A stretch of 64,000 bases of DNA. Source: Gemmatimonadota bacterium (GTDB lineage Bacteria; Gemmatimonadota; Gemmatimonadetes; Gemmatimonadales; Gemmatimonadaceae). The position numbers and the translations under genes were made by a program. Positions within the stretch are counted from its first letter, which is position 1. Each line of letters begins with the position of its first letter. Shown here piece by piece: positions 8,168-17,201 of the stretch. A model generated the notes under the pieces. The model was not told where the DNA came from, did no database searches, and saw only the letters and a program-made list of their open reading frames with translations. The stretch lies in assembly GCA_016871895.1 (NCBI GenBank), contig VHBO01000002.1:1-64000 (forward strand), given 5' to 3'.

Positions 8168-9259
8168 ATGAATCCCGCCCTGCGCCGCCCCATCGTCCTG
8201 TTCTTCCTCGCCATCGACCTCACCCTCTTCGCGTACCTCGCCCTCTGGCCGGTGCCGATCGATCCGGTGGCGTGGGAGGCGCCGGTGGATGCCGGCTACG
8301 TCGGGGCATTCGCGCCCGACTCCGCGCTCGCGGGCGCCGAGCGGGTCCCTCTGGGCGATCACCCGGGGCCCGAGAGCGTGGCGCGTGATGCCGCGGGCCG
8401 GATCTACGCGGCGACCCGCGACGGGGCCATCGTCCGGCTCGACGCCGAGGGGCGGAACCCCGTCGTCTGGGCGCGCACCGACGGGCGGCCGCTCGGGCTC
8501 GCCTTCGGGGCAGATGGAACGCTCTATGTCGCGGACGGGATCCGCGGGCTCCTCGCCGTCGACACCACCGGGCAGGTGATGGTCCTTGCGACCGAGGCGG
8601 AGGGGCGTTCCTTCGGCTTCGCCGATGACCTCGATGTCGCGCCTGATGGCCGCGTCTACTTCAGTGACGCATCGAGCAAGTTCACCGTGGCGGCACGGGC
8701 TGATGCGGACGCGAGCACCCTCGACATCATCGAGCACGGGGGCCACGGGCGGCTCCTCGAGTGGGATCCGGTCACGCGGCAGGTGCGGGTCGTCGCCGCC
8801 GGGCTACAGTTCGCCAACGGCGTCGCGCTCACCGCCGATGCGCGCGCGGTGCTGCTCACCGAGACCGGGGCGTATCGCATCGTGCGCGTGGAGGTGCAGG
8901 GGCCGGCGCGCGGCACGGTGACGCCGCTCCTCGAGAACCTGCCGGGCTTCCCCGACAACATCTCGCGTGACGCCGAGGGCCGGTTCTGGGTGGCGCTCTT
9001 CGCGCCGCGGAAGGCGATCCTCGACCGACTCGCCGCGCATCCGGCGCTCCGGCGGGTGATCGTGCGCATCCCCGCCGCGTTGCAGCCGAAGCCCTCGCGC
9101 CACGCGCATCTCATCGCCATCGACGAGACGGGGCGGGTGCTCGATGACCGCCAGGATCCCGCCGGTGGGTACGCGCCGATCACCGACGTCCTCGCGACCG
9201 ACCGCTGGCTCTATCTGGGTAGCCTCTCCGAACCGACGCTCGCCCGCGTCCCGCGCTGA
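8168..9259 (+). CDS. SMP-30/gluconolactonase/strictosidine-synthase-like membrane-anchored protein
   Basis: A 363-residue six-bladed beta-propeller protein. The N-terminal hydrophobic segment PIVLFFLAIDLTLFAYLALWPV at about 6-28 looks like an uncleaved anchor. Then come blades with GPESVARDAAGRIYAATRDG, RPLGLAFGADGTLYVAD, FADDLDVAPDGRVYFSDAS and NGVALTADARAVLLTET, and the late GFPDNISRDAEGRFWVAL. These are hallmarks of the strictosidine-synthase/SMP-30 (APMAP-like) family, which includes lactonases and esterases. The activity here is unknown. The ATG at 8168 is preferred over the GTG at 8138 because it begins just before the hydrophobic segment and follows an AT-rich CATTAT. Its stop is 1 bp from that of the opposing lipase gene. 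Confidence 0.8.
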   Translation: MNPALRRPIVLFFLAIDLTLFAYLALWPVPIDPVAWEAPVDAGYVGAFAPDSALAGAERVPLGDHPGPESVARDAAGRIYAATRDGAIVRLDAEGRNPVVWARTDGRPLGLAFGADGTLYVADGIRGLLAVDTTGQVMVLATEAEGRSFGFADDLDVAPDGRVYFSDASSKFTVAARADADASTLDIIEHGGHGRLLEWDPVTRQVRVVAAGLQFANGVALTADARAVLLTETGAYRIVRVEVQGPARGTVTPLLENLPGFPDNISRDAEGRFWVALFAPRKAILDRLAAHPALRRVIVRIPAALQPKPSRHAHLIAIDETGRVLDDRQDPAGGYAPITDVLATDRWLYLGSLSEPTLARVPR

Positions 9260-9260
9260 C

Positions 9261-10094
9261 TCAGCTGGGCGCGCGCTCCTCGAGCCACTCGTCGAGGGCG
9301 GCGAGGACCGGGGCGGGATCGACGGCGTTGAAGATCTCGTGGTAGAGGCCACCGAAACTCTTCGCGCGGACGACGTGCTGCGGCGCCTGCATCGCGAACT
9401 TTGCGCTCCCGGCCGGGTCGACGAGGTGATCCTCCAGTGCCCACATCAGGAGCGTCGGGACCGGCCACTGCCGCGCCTGGGCGATCACTTCGCCGCCGCC
9501 CTGCAACACCGCGCGCGCGAGTCGCGGTGTGATCCGGTCGTGCACGAGGGGATCAGCCTTGTAGGCGGCGACGACCGCGGCGCTCTTGGAGACCTTGTCG
9601 GGCTGCACGCCATTGTGCACCGCGAGGCCCGGCAGGAGCGCGGAGCCGATGACCAGCTGTACCCGTTGCAGGAGGCTCGTCTTCACGGCGAACGCGGGGG
9701 AGGAGAGGATCAGCCCGTCGACGGGACGGTATCGACGCGCCACGAGCTGCGCCGCGATCTGCCCTCCCATACTGTGGCCGAGCAGGAAGAGGCGGTTCTG
9801 CGGGTGAGCGCGCCGCGCGGCATCGATGACCAACGTCAGGTCGTCGAGGTGGTCGTCGGCGTGGCGGATCGCCCCGCGGCGCCCCTCGGACTTCCCGTGA
9901 CCCCGGAGATCGTACGTGACGCAGTCGAAGCCCTGCTTGGTGAGATGCATCGCGAGCTTCACGTAGCGACCGGCGTGCTCCCCGAGCCCGTGCACCACGA
10001 GGATCGTGCCGCGTGGCCGGCCCGTGCGCTTCCACCGCCGAAGCATCAGGGCGGTACCGTCGCGCGCGGAGATCTGCTCTGGGGTCGTCGACAT
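9261..10094 (-). CDS. Alpha/beta hydrolase, monoacylglycerol lipase-like
   Basis: A 277-residue cytoplasmic alpha/beta hydrolase. The oxyanion region is VVHGLGEHAGRY (about 33-44). The segment VTYDLRGHGKSEGRRG (59-74) is typical of the monoacylglycerol lipase/lysophospholipase branch. The nucleophile is Ser108 in GHSMGG. The acid residue is probably in WALEDHLVDP and the histidine in LYHEIFN near the C-terminus. Length matches bacterial monoglyceride lipases. Likely role is hydrolysis of acylglycerols or lysophospholipids. No signal peptide is seen. It converges on the SMP-30-like gene with a 1-bp gap. Confidence 0.87.
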   Translation of the reverse strand: MSTTPEQISARDGTALMLRRWKRTGRPRGTILVVHGLGEHAGRYVKLAMHLTKQGFDCVTYDLRGHGKSEGRRGAIRHADDHLDDLTLVIDAARRAHPQNRLFLLGHSMGGQIAAQLVARRYRPVDGLILSSPAFAVKTSLLQRVQLVIGSALLPGLAVHNGVQPDKVSKSAAVVAAYKADPLVHDRITPRLARAVLQGGGEVIAQARQWPVPTLLMWALEDHLVDPAGSAKFAMQAPQHVVRAKSFGGLYHEIFNAVDPAPVLAALDEWLEERAPS

Positions 10095-10154
10095 GCGCAG
10101 GGGGTGGCGGGCGGCGGAGGCGGGTCAGAACTTCCGACTCTCTCCGGGAAACAT

Positions 10155-10616
10155 ATGACCGCGATGGAAGCGCCCGCCACGAACGACTCCACGAATCCCA
10201 CCCCATCGGACGCCCCGCTCCTCGTGTATGACGGGGAGTGTGCCTTCTGTGCGCGGTCGGTGCAGTTCATCCAGCGGTTCGACCGCCGTCGGACGGTCCG
10301 CTTCGCCGCGCGTGACGGGGTGCACGGGAGAGCAGTCCGCACGCGGCATCCGGCGCTGGCCGCGGTCGACTCCCTCCTCTGGGTGGAGGGGCACGGCGCT
10401 CGAGAGGTGGTCCGGACGTACTCCGACGCCGCGCTCGCGGCGGCGCGCTATCTCGGCGGGATCTGGGGGCTGCTTGGCGTGCTCGGTGAGGTCGTGCCGC
10501 GCCCGGTGCGCGATACGGTCTATCGGGTGATCGCACGGAACCGCCACCGACTCGGCGGCGGGGCGGCGGCCTGCATCGTCTTCACCCCGGAGGAACGCGC
10601 CCGGACCCTCGACTGA
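10155..10616 (+). CDS. DCC1-like thiol-disulfide oxidoreductase family protein (DUF393)
   Basis: A 153-residue protein with the family signature VYDGECAFC at about 24-32, giving a redox-type CxxC (Cys29 and Cys32). The middle has the usual VRFAARDG and DSLLWVEG segments. The end (LGGIWGLLGVLGEVVPRPVRDTVYRVIARNRHRLGG) is the conserved amphipathic tail. Members are predicted thiol-disulfide oxidoreductases of unknown substrate. The ORF track extends to 9144, but the ATG at 10155 fits the family start. It is divergent from the lipase gene (10094) and convergent with the MocA-like gene. Confidence 0.83.
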   Translation: MTAMEAPATNDSTNPTPSDAPLLVYDGECAFCARSVQFIQRFDRRRTVRFAARDGVHGRAVRTRHPALAAVDSLLWVEGHGAREVVRTYSDAALAAARYLGGIWGLLGVLGEVVPRPVRDTVYRVIARNRHRLGGGAAACIVFTPEERARTLD

Positions 10617-10634
10617 GGGGGCGGGTGTGCATCC

Positions 10635-11240
10635 TCAAGCCGACAGCGCCGCGTAGTCCTCGGGGGTGTCGATGTCGCGCAGCGCCGCCTCCGGCCAGTC
10701 GTGCACGCCGGCCTCGTCGAAGTGCGCCCGCACCACGGCCTTCCCACACCCCTCGCCGGTCCACGCGAGCAGCTCGGGCCAGAGCGCTCGCCGGAAGAGG
10801 AGCGGGGGCGCCGGCACGTCGCCATAGCGCGAGACCTGCAACGGCGCCGGACCCGTCGCATCGGCGCGTACGAGTGCGGCGACCATCGGCGCGGTGATGT
10901 GCACCATGTCGGCGAGGAGCACCACGGTCGACGCGACCTCCGCCCCCAAGGCCCGGAGCCCGGCGTGCAACGAGGCGCTCGTCGGGGCCGTCGGGTCGGT
11001 CACACGCAGGCAACGCACGTCGAGTCCGTCGAGCGCCGCCTCGACCGCCTCGGCGTCGTGCCCGGTGACGACCACGAGCGGGGCGCAGCCTGCCGCGCGC
11101 AGCACCTCCGCCGCGCGACGGACCATCGGTACGCCCTCAACGGGGAGCAGCTGCTTTGTGCGCCCCATCCGCGTCGCGGCACCCGCGGCGAGGAGGATCC
11201 CCGCGACGACCCGGGGCGCGGCGGTCGCCTCAGCCGACAT
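10635..11240 (-). CDS. MocA-like molybdenum cofactor cytidylyltransferase / NTP transferase
   Basis: A 201-residue MobA/MocA-type nucleotidyltransferase. The start carries LAAGAATRMGRTKQLLPVEG, the nucleotide-binding signature. LLADMVHITAPMV is the acidic metal region, and RDIDTPEDYAAL is the family end. MocA converts Mo-molybdopterin to the cytosine dinucleotide form used by xanthine-dehydrogenase-family enzymes. Here the gene is last in an operon with the hydroxylase subunits and xdhC, which supports that role. The ATG at 11240 is preferred over 11291 and overlaps the xdhC stop by 11 bp, suggesting translational coupling. The fit with MocA rather than MobA rests mainly on context. Confidence 0.83.
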   Translation of the reverse strand: MSAEATAAPRVVAGILLAAGAATRMGRTKQLLPVEGVPMVRRAAEVLRAAGCAPLVVVTGHDAEAVEAALDGLDVRCLRVTDPTAPTSASLHAGLRALGAEVASTVVLLADMVHITAPMVAALVRADATGPAPLQVSRYGDVPAPPLLFRRALWPELLAWTGEGCGKAVVRAHFDEAGVHDWPEAALRDIDTPEDYAALSA

Positions 11241-12258
11241 CGGCGTGGATCGGGGCGACGCGGTCTCGCAACGAGCGGGGGGCGCGCCCACTGCGCACAG
11301 CGAGGATCTCGGCGATGACCGCGAGCGCTACCTGCTCGGCGCCATCGGTCCCGATGTCGAGGCCCACCGGACCGAAGAGCCGCGTGCGGTCGAAGGGGCC
11401 GGTCGCGTCGAGTCGCGCGACGATGCGGTCCGTCCGCTGCCGGGGGCCGAGGAGGCCGAGGTAGCGCGCCGGGCTCATCCGTAACGCGTCGAGATAGTCG
11501 GTGTCGTCGCCGAAGTGGTGGGTCATCACCACCGCCGCGTCATCGGCGTCGAGCGCGAGGTGCGCGCCGAGCGTCTCCGCGGGCGACTCGATCCGACGGA
11601 TCGGGTCTGGGAAGCGCGCGGCGGTGAGGAGCCCCGGTCGCCGGTCGACGACGGTCACGCGGAACCCTACGAGCTCCCCGAGGCGCGCGAGCGGGATCGC
11701 GTCGTCGCCCGCGCTGACGATCACGAGCCGTGGCGCCGGCTGATGCACCTCGATGAACCGCGCGTCCTCGCCGTCGCGCTCGAGCCGTGTGCCGCCGTCA
11801 CGCAGCGGATCGGCGGTCGCCCCGGTGAGGACCTCGAAGCGGGTGCCTCCATCGGCGGCGATCGTCGTGATCGTCACGAAGGGTGCCTCGGCGGCGAGCG
11901 CGGCCTGCATCGCGGCGCGGGTATCCGCGAGCGGTTCGATCAGGAGTTCCACCTCGCCCTCGCAGCCGACGCCGAGGTCCCACGCGGCGATCTCGTCGGC
12001 GCCGCCGCAGTAGCTGCGGCGTTCGGCGAGGCCCGAGACGAGCACCTGGCGCGCGACCTCGCGGACATCGCCCTCGAGGCACCCGCCGCTCACGTTCCCC
12101 ACGTGGGTGTCGTCATCGAACACGACGAGCTTGGCGCCCGGGTGACGGTACGCCGAACCCCGCACACGGATCACCGTGGCGAGCGCCGCGCGCCGACCCG
12201 GCGCGCACGCGGTCGCGAGCACGGCATACACCTGCCGCGTCTCGAGCCATCCCTTCAC
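11230..12258 (-). CDS. xdhC: XdhC family protein, Moco sulfuration/insertion chaperone
   Basis: A 342-residue protein of the XdhC/CoxI family. The N-terminal half has ALATVIRVRGSAYRHPGAKLVVF and GNVSGGCLEGDV, the family signature with its conserved cysteine. SYCGGADEIAAWDLGVGCEGEVELLIEPL follows. The C-terminal half is a Rossmann domain (PRLVIVSAGDDAIPLARLGELVGFRVTVVDRRP), and the end carries GPVGLDIGTDGAEQVALAVIAEIL. XdhC proteins bind molybdenum cofactor, promote its sulfuration and deliver it to xanthine-dehydrogenase-type enzymes. The usual GAGHVA of the Rossmann loop is SAGDDA here. The GTG at 12258 is chosen because it lies 4 bp after the large-subunit stop. The earlier ORF start would overlap that gene. 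Confidence 0.88.
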   Translation of the reverse strand: MKGWLETRQVYAVLATACAPGRRAALATVIRVRGSAYRHPGAKLVVFDDDTHVGNVSGGCLEGDVREVARQVLVSGLAERRSYCGGADEIAAWDLGVGCEGEVELLIEPLADTRAAMQAALAAEAPFVTITTIAADGGTRFEVLTGATADPLRDGGTRLERDGEDARFIEVHQPAPRLVIVSAGDDAIPLARLGELVGFRVTVVDRRPGLLTAARFPDPIRRIESPAETLGAHLALDADDAAVVMTHHFGDDTDYLDALRMSPARYLGLLGPRQRTDRIVARLDATGPFDRTRLFGPVGLDIGTDGAEQVALAVIAEILAVRSGRAPRSLRDRVAPIHADVG

Positions 12259-12262
12259 GCGC

Positions 12263-14458
12263 TCAGCTCCAGCGCAGGTCGTGCCGCGAGAGCGGGAGGG
12301 AGCGCACGCGCTTCCCCGTCGCCGCGAAGATCGCATTGCAGAGCGCCGGGATCACCGGCGGGAGCGCCGGCTCCCCCATCCCCGTGGGCGGATAGTCGGT
12401 GATGCGGAAGTGCACCTCGACTGGCGGGACCTCGGTGATGCGCAGCAGCTCGAACTCGTCGAAGTTCGACTGCACCACGCGGCCCCCGTCCACGGTGATC
12501 TCCTGCCGGAGCGCCTCGCCGATGCCGTCGAGCACCGCGCCCTGCACCTGCGCCATCGCGCCGCTCGGGTTGATGATCTGGCTCCCGACGTCGCCGGCGA
12601 CCCAGACCTTCACGATCTTCAGCTCGCCCGCCGGGCTCACCGTGGCCTCGACGACCTCGGCGAAGTAGCCGCGATGGCTGTAGTGGAAGCCGACGCCCAT
12701 CCCGGTGCCGCGCGGGAGGCGTCGCGTTCCCCAGCCCGACTTCTCCGCGACGAGCGCGAGGACGCCGCGCATCCGCTCGGCGACCATCGCCGGGGCCTGC
12801 GGGCCCGAGGTGGGCACCGTAGCCGCCTGCGCGAGCAGGTCCATCCGGAAGGCGACGGGATCCTTCCCCGCCGCGAGCGCGAGCTCGTCGAGGAACGAGT
12901 GGAAGACGAACGCGATCGCGTTGCTCGTCGGCGCGCGCAGCGGCCCGGTGGGGACGCCGAGCGGCATCGTCGAGACGCCAAGCGAATAGTTCGGGACGAA
13001 GGCGGCGGGGAACTCCGACGGTGAGAGCGACGCGGAGTTCGCGAAGCTCTCCCCCTCGCCGAACGTGATGAAGTGGTTCTGCCACGCGACGATCTTGCCC
13101 TGCGCATCGAGGCCGGCTTTCAGGCCGTGCCACCCCGCGGGCCGATAGAAGTCGTGCTGGAGGTCGTCCTCGCGCGTCCAGGTGAGCTTCACCGGCACAC
13201 CAGCTTGCTTCGCGATCGCCGCGGCCTCGACCATATAGTCGTTCGTCAGGCGCCGGCCGAAGCCGCCACCGCCGCGCACCATATGGATGTCGATCGCCGT
13301 CGGCGCGATGCCGAGGGTCGTGGCGATGAGCTGTCGGCCCGGCTGCGGATTCTGCGAGGAGGTCCAGAGGGTCATCCGGCCGTCGGCCCACTGCGCGGTG
13401 CATCCCTGCGGTTCGAGCGGGGCGTGCGCGAGGAACGGATACGCGTAGCGCGCCTCGACGACCTTCGCGGCACCCGCGAACGCGGCGGTCACATCGCCGT
13501 CGATGCGCAGCACGCGCTGTGGAGCACCGGCGAGAAGGGCCTCCGCCCGCGCGGCGTACCCCGTCCACGACTGCGCCGCCGTCGGATGGTCGGCCCACGT
13601 CACGCGGAGCCGCCTCCGCGCCGAGCGCGCGTGCCACCAGGTGTCGGCGACGATCGCGACGCCGGGGACGAGCCCCTGCAGGTTCGTCGTCCCCTCGACC
13701 ACGAAGGCGTGCGTGACGCCGGGGAGGGCGCGGACCTCGTCGAGGTTCGCGCTCGCGACCTTCGCGCCGAAGACCGGCGCCTTCTCGTAGACCGCGTGCT
13801 TCATCCCGGGCACGGTGACGTCGATCGAGAAGAGCGGCTGCCCGGTGACGATCTTCGTGTTGTCGACCCCCGGGATCGACTTCCCGATGATCGTGAAGTC
13901 CTTCGCGGCCTTGAGCGGCACCGTCGCCGGGTCGGGGACGGGGAGGGCGGCGGCCCGCGTGGCGAGTTCGCCGTAGGTGAGCTTTCGCCGTGACGCGTGG
14001 TGGTGCACGGCACCGCCGCCGGTGGTGAGCTCCGTCGCCGGCACGTTCAGCGCCTGCGCCGCCGCCGTGACCAACAGCTGGCGTCCCACCGCGCCGGCCC
14101 GGCGCAGCGGTTCCCAGTTCATCGGCGTCGAGGTGCTCCCGCCGGCGAACTGCCGGCCGTAGCGCGCCTCATCGGCCATCGCCTGCTCGACGGTGACACT
14201 CGCCCAGGGGACATCCAGCTCCTCGGCCACGAGCATCGGCAGCATCGTGCGCACCCCCTGCCCGACCTCCGGGTTCTTCGCGAGGATCGTGATCGCCCCG
14301 GCGGGGGTGATGCGGATGAAGGCGTTCGGGGTGAAGGCGGCGGTCGGCTGCATCGCCCCGAGGGCGGCGACGCCGTCGAGGTCGACCATCGTGGAGAGGA
14401 GGAGCCCGCCGCCCGCGAGGGCGGAGACGCGGAGGAACTCGCGACGATCGGTGGTCAT
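12263..14458 (-). CDS. Xanthine dehydrogenase-family molybdopterin-binding subunit (IorB-like), Tat-exported
   Basis: A 731-residue large subunit of a molybdenum hydroxylase. The N-terminus has a twin-arginine signal, [20 protein letters not shown], so the folded enzyme is probably exported to the periplasm. Domains resemble the isoquinoline 1-oxidoreductase beta-subunit branch: [34 protein letters not shown] near the start, [21 protein letters not shown] for Moco binding, [23 protein letters not shown], and the C-terminal [37 protein letters not shown]. It would oxidise aldehydes or N-heterocycles with water as oxygen source. The 2Fe-2S partner is immediately upstream (4-bp gap) and xdhC immediately downstream. 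No separate FAD subunit is present, as is usual for this type. Confidence 0.9.
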   Translation of the reverse strand: MTTDRREFLRVSALAGGGLLLSTMVDLDGVAALGAMQPTAAFTPNAFIRITPAGAITILAKNPEVGQGVRTMLPMLVAEELDVPWASVTVEQAMADEARYGRQFAGGSTSTPMNWEPLRRAGAVGRQLLVTAAAQALNVPATELTTGGGAVHHHASRRKLTYGELATRAAALPVPDPATVPLKAAKDFTIIGKSIPGVDNTKIVTGQPLFSIDVTVPGMKHAVYEKAPVFGAKVASANLDEVRALPGVTHAFVVEGTTNLQGLVPGVAIVADTWWHARSARRRLRVTWADHPTAAQSWTGYAARAEALLAGAPQRVLRIDGDVTAAFAGAAKVVEARYAYPFLAHAPLEPQGCTAQWADGRMTLWTSSQNPQPGRQLIATTLGIAPTAIDIHMVRGGGGFGRRLTNDYMVEAAAIAKQAGVPVKLTWTREDDLQHDFYRPAGWHGLKAGLDAQGKIVAWQNHFITFGEGESFANSASLSPSEFPAAFVPNYSLGVSTMPLGVPTGPLRAPTSNAIAFVFHSFLDELALAAGKDPVAFRMDLLAQAATVPTSGPQAPAMVAERMRGVLALVAEKSGWGTRRLPRGTGMGVGFHYSHRGYFAEVVEATVSPAGELKIVKVWVAGDVGSQIINPSGAMAQVQGAVLDGIGEALRQEITVDGGRVVQSNFDEFELLRITEVPPVEVHFRITDYPPTGMGEPALPPVIPALCNAIFAATGKRVRSLPLSRHDLRWS

Positions 14459-14462
14459 CGGC

Positions 14463-14930
14463 TCACTCCCGTCCGGTGCGCATCGCGGCGGCGCGCTTGA
14501 TGCCGTCGCGGATGCGGTGATAGGTGGCGCAGCGGCAGAGGTTACCGTACATCGCCGCGTCGATGTCGGCGTCGGTGGGGTTCGGCGTGTTCGCGAGCAA
14601 TTCCGCCGCCTGCATCAGCTGGCCCGCCTGACAGTACCCGCACTGCGGGACGTCGAGCTCCTGCCACGCCTGCTGTAGCGGATGGGTCCCGTCGGGAGAG
14701 AGCCCCTCGATCGTCGTCACGCGTCGTCCCTGGACCGCGCTCGCCGGCACCTGGCAGGAGCGGGTCGCCGAGCCGTTCACGTGGACGGTGCAGGCGCCGC
14801 AGAGCGCCGCGCCGCAGCCGTACTTCGTCCCCTTGAGGTCGAGCACGTCACGCAGGATCCAGAGGAGCGGCATATCCGCGGGGACGTCGACGGTCTTGGC
14901 GGTGCCGTTGACGGTGAACGTGACCTTCAT
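14463..14930 (-). CDS. (2Fe-2S)-binding subunit of molybdenum hydroxylase (IorA/CoxS-like)
   Basis: A 155-residue iron-sulfur subunit. The plant-type ferredoxin cluster is held by [20 protein letters not shown]...SC, and the second cluster by [10 protein letters not shown] and [11 protein letters not shown]. This matches the small subunit of IorAB, CoxS and aldehyde oxidoreductases. It passes electrons from the Moco subunit to an outside acceptor, often a c-type cytochrome. A Shine-Dalgarno (GGAGG) lies about 7 nt before the ATG, unlike many leaderless-type starts here. It is the first gene of a four-gene operon, and it has no export signal of its own, so co-export with the Tat-tagged large subunit is likely. 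Confidence 0.92.
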   Translation of the reverse strand: MKVTFTVNGTAKTVDVPADMPLLWILRDVLDLKGTKYGCGAALCGACTVHVNGSATRSCQVPASAVQGRRVTTIEGLSPDGTHPLQQAWQELDVPQCGYCQAGQLMQAAELLANTPNPTDADIDAAMYGNLCRCATYHRIRDGIKRAAAMRTGRE

Positions 14931-15100
14931 AGCGATCCTCCGAGGTCCCTCGGGCGAGCCGGGGGCGCGATGGGCGGGGCGATGCGGCGACCGATCGGGC
15001 GGGTCGCGCGGTCCCAGCCTCGAATCTCACCCCAACGCGGACGTCGGGCAAACTCGGGGCGCGGGTGACAGGACCGTCTCCTACATTACGCTCGCCGCGT

Positions 15101-16564
15101 ATGCCCGTTCCCCCGCCCGACGTCCCCCTCCTCCCGCGTCCCTGGGGCGCCGCCCTGACCGTCGCGCTGGTCGCGGTGAATCTCGTGGCGAGCCTGCACG
15201 CGATCCTCCGGAAGCGCGATGTGCGGGCGGCGACGGGGTGGACCGGTCTCATCTGGCTGGTCCCCGGGGTGGGGGCCCTCCTGTACGCCGCCTTTGGACT
15301 CAACCGGATCAAGCGGCGGGCGAGCCTGATGCATCGGGCCCGACGCCGGGCCCCGCTCACCACCACGGGCCAGCTCCGCATCGCGCGTGCGCGCGGACAG
15401 GCCCTCGCGGACCCGCAGCTCCACGCGCTCGCGACGCTCGCCGAGGCGGTCGCGGACCGCCCGGCGTTGAGCGGGAACGTGGTGACGCTTCTCCGGGACG
15501 GCGACGACGCGTATCCGGCGATGCTCGAGGCGATCGCCGGGGCCCGGCACACCATCGGACTCTCCACCTACATCTTCGGCGACGACGTCGCGGGCCGACC
15601 GATCATCGACGCCCTTGCCGCTGCGGTCCGCCGCGGTGTCGAGGTCCGCGTCCTCATCGATGGCATCGGCGCGCGCTACAGCTGGCCGCCGGCGCACCGC
15701 GCGCTCCGTGCCGCCGGTGTGCCCACCGCGCTCTTCCTCGCCGGTATCCGGGATGCGGGCCTCGGCCTCTTCAATCTTCGCACGCACCGCAAGATCCTCA
15801 CCGTCGATGGCGCAGTCGCGTTCACCGGCGGGATGAACATCCGCGCGACGCACCTCCTCGCCTCACGGCCGGCGCATCCGGTGCGTGACCTCCACTTCCG
15901 CCTCGCGGGGCCGGTGGTCGCGCAGATCCAGGACGCGTTCGCTGAGGACTGGGCGTTCACCACCGATGAGTTCCTCGAGGGGCCGGGGTGGTATCCGCGG
16001 CTGGAGGACGCCGGGGAGAGCGTCGCCCGCGTGATCACCGACGGCCCCGACGGCGATCTCGAGGTCCTGCATACCGTCCTGCTCGGCGCCCTCGCGATGG
16101 CGCGCGAGTCGGTGCGCATCGTGACACCGTACTTCCTCCCGGACCAGAGCCTTATCGCCGCGCTCGGCGTCGCGGCCCGCCGCGGCGTGCAGGTGGACAT
16201 CGTCCTCCCCGCGCGGGGGAACATCCTCCCGGTGCAGTGGGCCGCGGCGGCGCAGCTCTGGCAGGTGCTCCGTCCGGGGTGCCGCGTCTTCTTCACCCCG
16301 CCGCCCTTCGACCACAGCAAGGTGATGGTCGTCGACCGCCGGTGGGCGCTCATCGGCTCCACCAACTGGGATCCGCGCAGCCTGCGCCTCAACTTCGAGC
16401 TCGATGTCGAGCTCTATTGTCCGCGGTGTGCAGCGATGCTTGATGATCTCGTCACCGACCGTATCGCGAAGGCGCGGCCGACCTCGCTCGCGGCGCTCGA
16501 CGCGCGTCCGCTGCCGATCAAAGTGCGCGACGGGATCGCACGGCTCTTCTCCCCGTATCTCTAG
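15101..16564 (+). CDS. cls: Cardiolipin synthase, phospholipase D family
   Basis: A 487-residue inner-membrane phosphatidyltransferase. Two N-terminal hydrophobic segments (about 11-30 and 43-62, the latter GLIWLVPGVGALLYAAFGLNRIKRR) form the membrane anchor typical of ClsA. Two PLD active sites follow: HRKILTVDGAVAFTGG and HSKVMVVDRRWALIGSTNWDPRSLRLNFE. It condenses phosphatidylglycerol (or PG and PE) to cardiolipin. The ATG at 15101 is chosen over the ORF start at 15065 because TACATT (15082-15087) would start transcription at about 15094. The second HKD lysine, aspartate and the GSTN motif are intact. It faces the DUF456 gene, with a GC-only hairpin between the stops. Confidence 0.88.
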   Translation: MPVPPPDVPLLPRPWGAALTVALVAVNLVASLHAILRKRDVRAATGWTGLIWLVPGVGALLYAAFGLNRIKRRASLMHRARRRAPLTTTGQLRIARARGQALADPQLHALATLAEAVADRPALSGNVVTLLRDGDDAYPAMLEAIAGARHTIGLSTYIFGDDVAGRPIIDALAAAVRRGVEVRVLIDGIGARYSWPPAHRALRAAGVPTALFLAGIRDAGLGLFNLRTHRKILTVDGAVAFTGGMNIRATHLLASRPAHPVRDLHFRLAGPVVAQIQDAFAEDWAFTTDEFLEGPGWYPRLEDAGESVARVITDGPDGDLEVLHTVLLGALAMARESVRIVTPYFLPDQSLIAALGVAARRGVQVDIVLPARGNILPVQWAAAAQLWQVLRPGCRVFFTPPPFDHSKVMVVDRRWALIGSTNWDPRSLRLNFELDVELYCPRCAAMLDDLVTDRIAKARPTSLAALDARPLPIKVRDGIARLFSPYL

Positions 16565-16588
16565 CGCGCGCGGCGGACGCGCGCGCGC
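16564..16588. terminator. GC-repeat hairpin between convergent stops
   Basis: GCGCGCGC (16564-16571) can pair with GCGCGCGC (16581-16588) around the loop GGCGGACGC. It separates the ends of cls and the DUF456 gene. No T-tract follows on either strand, so the terminator role is a guess from position. Confidence 0.35.
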
Positions 16589-16589
16589 C

Positions 16590-17084
16590 TCAGTCGGCGG
16601 CCGACCAGCAGATGATCACCGCGACGAGGACGCCGAATGCGACCTTCACCGCGGCGGCGACGACGCGACCGATCAGGGCGCCCCACGCGACCCGACCAGC
16701 GCGGGCCTCGTCGCCGTGCACCGAGTACTCGGCCGCCAGCGCCCCAGCGAAGGCGCCGACGAAGGAGCCGATCAGGGAGCCGAGCAGCGGGATCGGGACG
16801 CCAACGACTGCGCCGATGAGCCCGCCGGCCAGCGCGCCCCACGCCGCCCGCGACGAACCTCCCGTGCGCGTCGTCGCCCGCATCGAGACGATGAACTCGA
16901 GCAGCTCCGCCACCGCGGCGAGCGACGTGGCCACGCCGAGCGCCACCCAGGTGAGTCCGGCGTCTGGGGCGAGCCCCTTGTACACCGCCGCGCCGGCGAG
17001 GAAGAGCCAGGTCCCCGGGAGACCGAGGGCGGTCAGGGGGAGGGAGATGAGCGCGCCGAGCGCGAGGAGGAGGACGGGGAGCAT
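16590..17084 (-). CDS. DUF456 family membrane protein
   Basis: A 164-residue multi-spanning membrane protein, rich in small residues. It opens with MLPVLLLALGALISLPLTALGLPGTWLFLAGAAVYKGL, which is the DUF456 start (helix, GLPG turn, helix). Later come GVATSLAAVAELLEFIVSMRAT and glycine-zipper helices (GGLIGAVVGVPIPLLGSLIGSFVGAFAGALAAE and WGALIGRVVAAAVKVAFGVLVAVI). Function of the family is unknown. The ATG at 17084 is used; the ORF track start at 17489 crosses two genes on the other strand. It is divergent from the 32-residue peptide gene at 17101, with only 16 bp between. Confidence 0.8.
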   Translation of the reverse strand: MLPVLLLALGALISLPLTALGLPGTWLFLAGAAVYKGLAPDAGLTWVALGVATSLAAVAELLEFIVSMRATTRTGGSSRAAWGALAGGLIGAVVGVPIPLLGSLIGSFVGAFAGALAAEYSVHGDEARAGRVAWGALIGRVVAAAVKVAFGVLVAVIICWSAAD

Positions 17085-17089
17085 GTGTG

Positions 17090-17100
17090 TATCTTGGGGG
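17090..17100 (+). promoter_or_regulatory. -10-like element before the small membrane peptide and symporter
   Basis: TATCTT (17090-17095) is followed by GGGGG and then the ATG at 17101. The five Gs could serve as a very close Shine-Dalgarno, but the spacing fits the leaderless-type pattern better. Confidence 0.45.
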
Positions 17101-17199
17101 ATGGCCCGCCCCTTCCGCGAGACGCTGGTCCGCGTGATGACCGTCCAGGTCGTCACCTTGCTCGTCCTCTGGTGGCTCCAGCGTCGGTACGGGGCCTGA
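17101..17199 (+). CDS. 32-residue single-pass membrane peptide upstream of SSS symporter
   Basis: The sequence encodes MARPFRETLVRVMTVQVVTL followed by LVLWWLQRRYGA. It has a basic N-terminus, one hydrophobic segment of about 15 residues (VMTVQVVTLLVLWWL) and a basic tail. It is preceded by a -10-like TATCTT at the leaderless spacing, and its stop is 2 bp before the ATG of the symporter. This placement argues for a real gene translated with the transporter. Small accessory proteins are known next to some SSS symporters, but I cannot show homology to them from sequence alone. The ORF track hides it inside a longer frame (16612-17199) that has no support upstream of 17101. Confidence 0.6.
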   Translation: MARPFRETLVRVMTVQVVTLLVLWWLQRRYGA

Positions 17200-17201
17200 C
17201 G

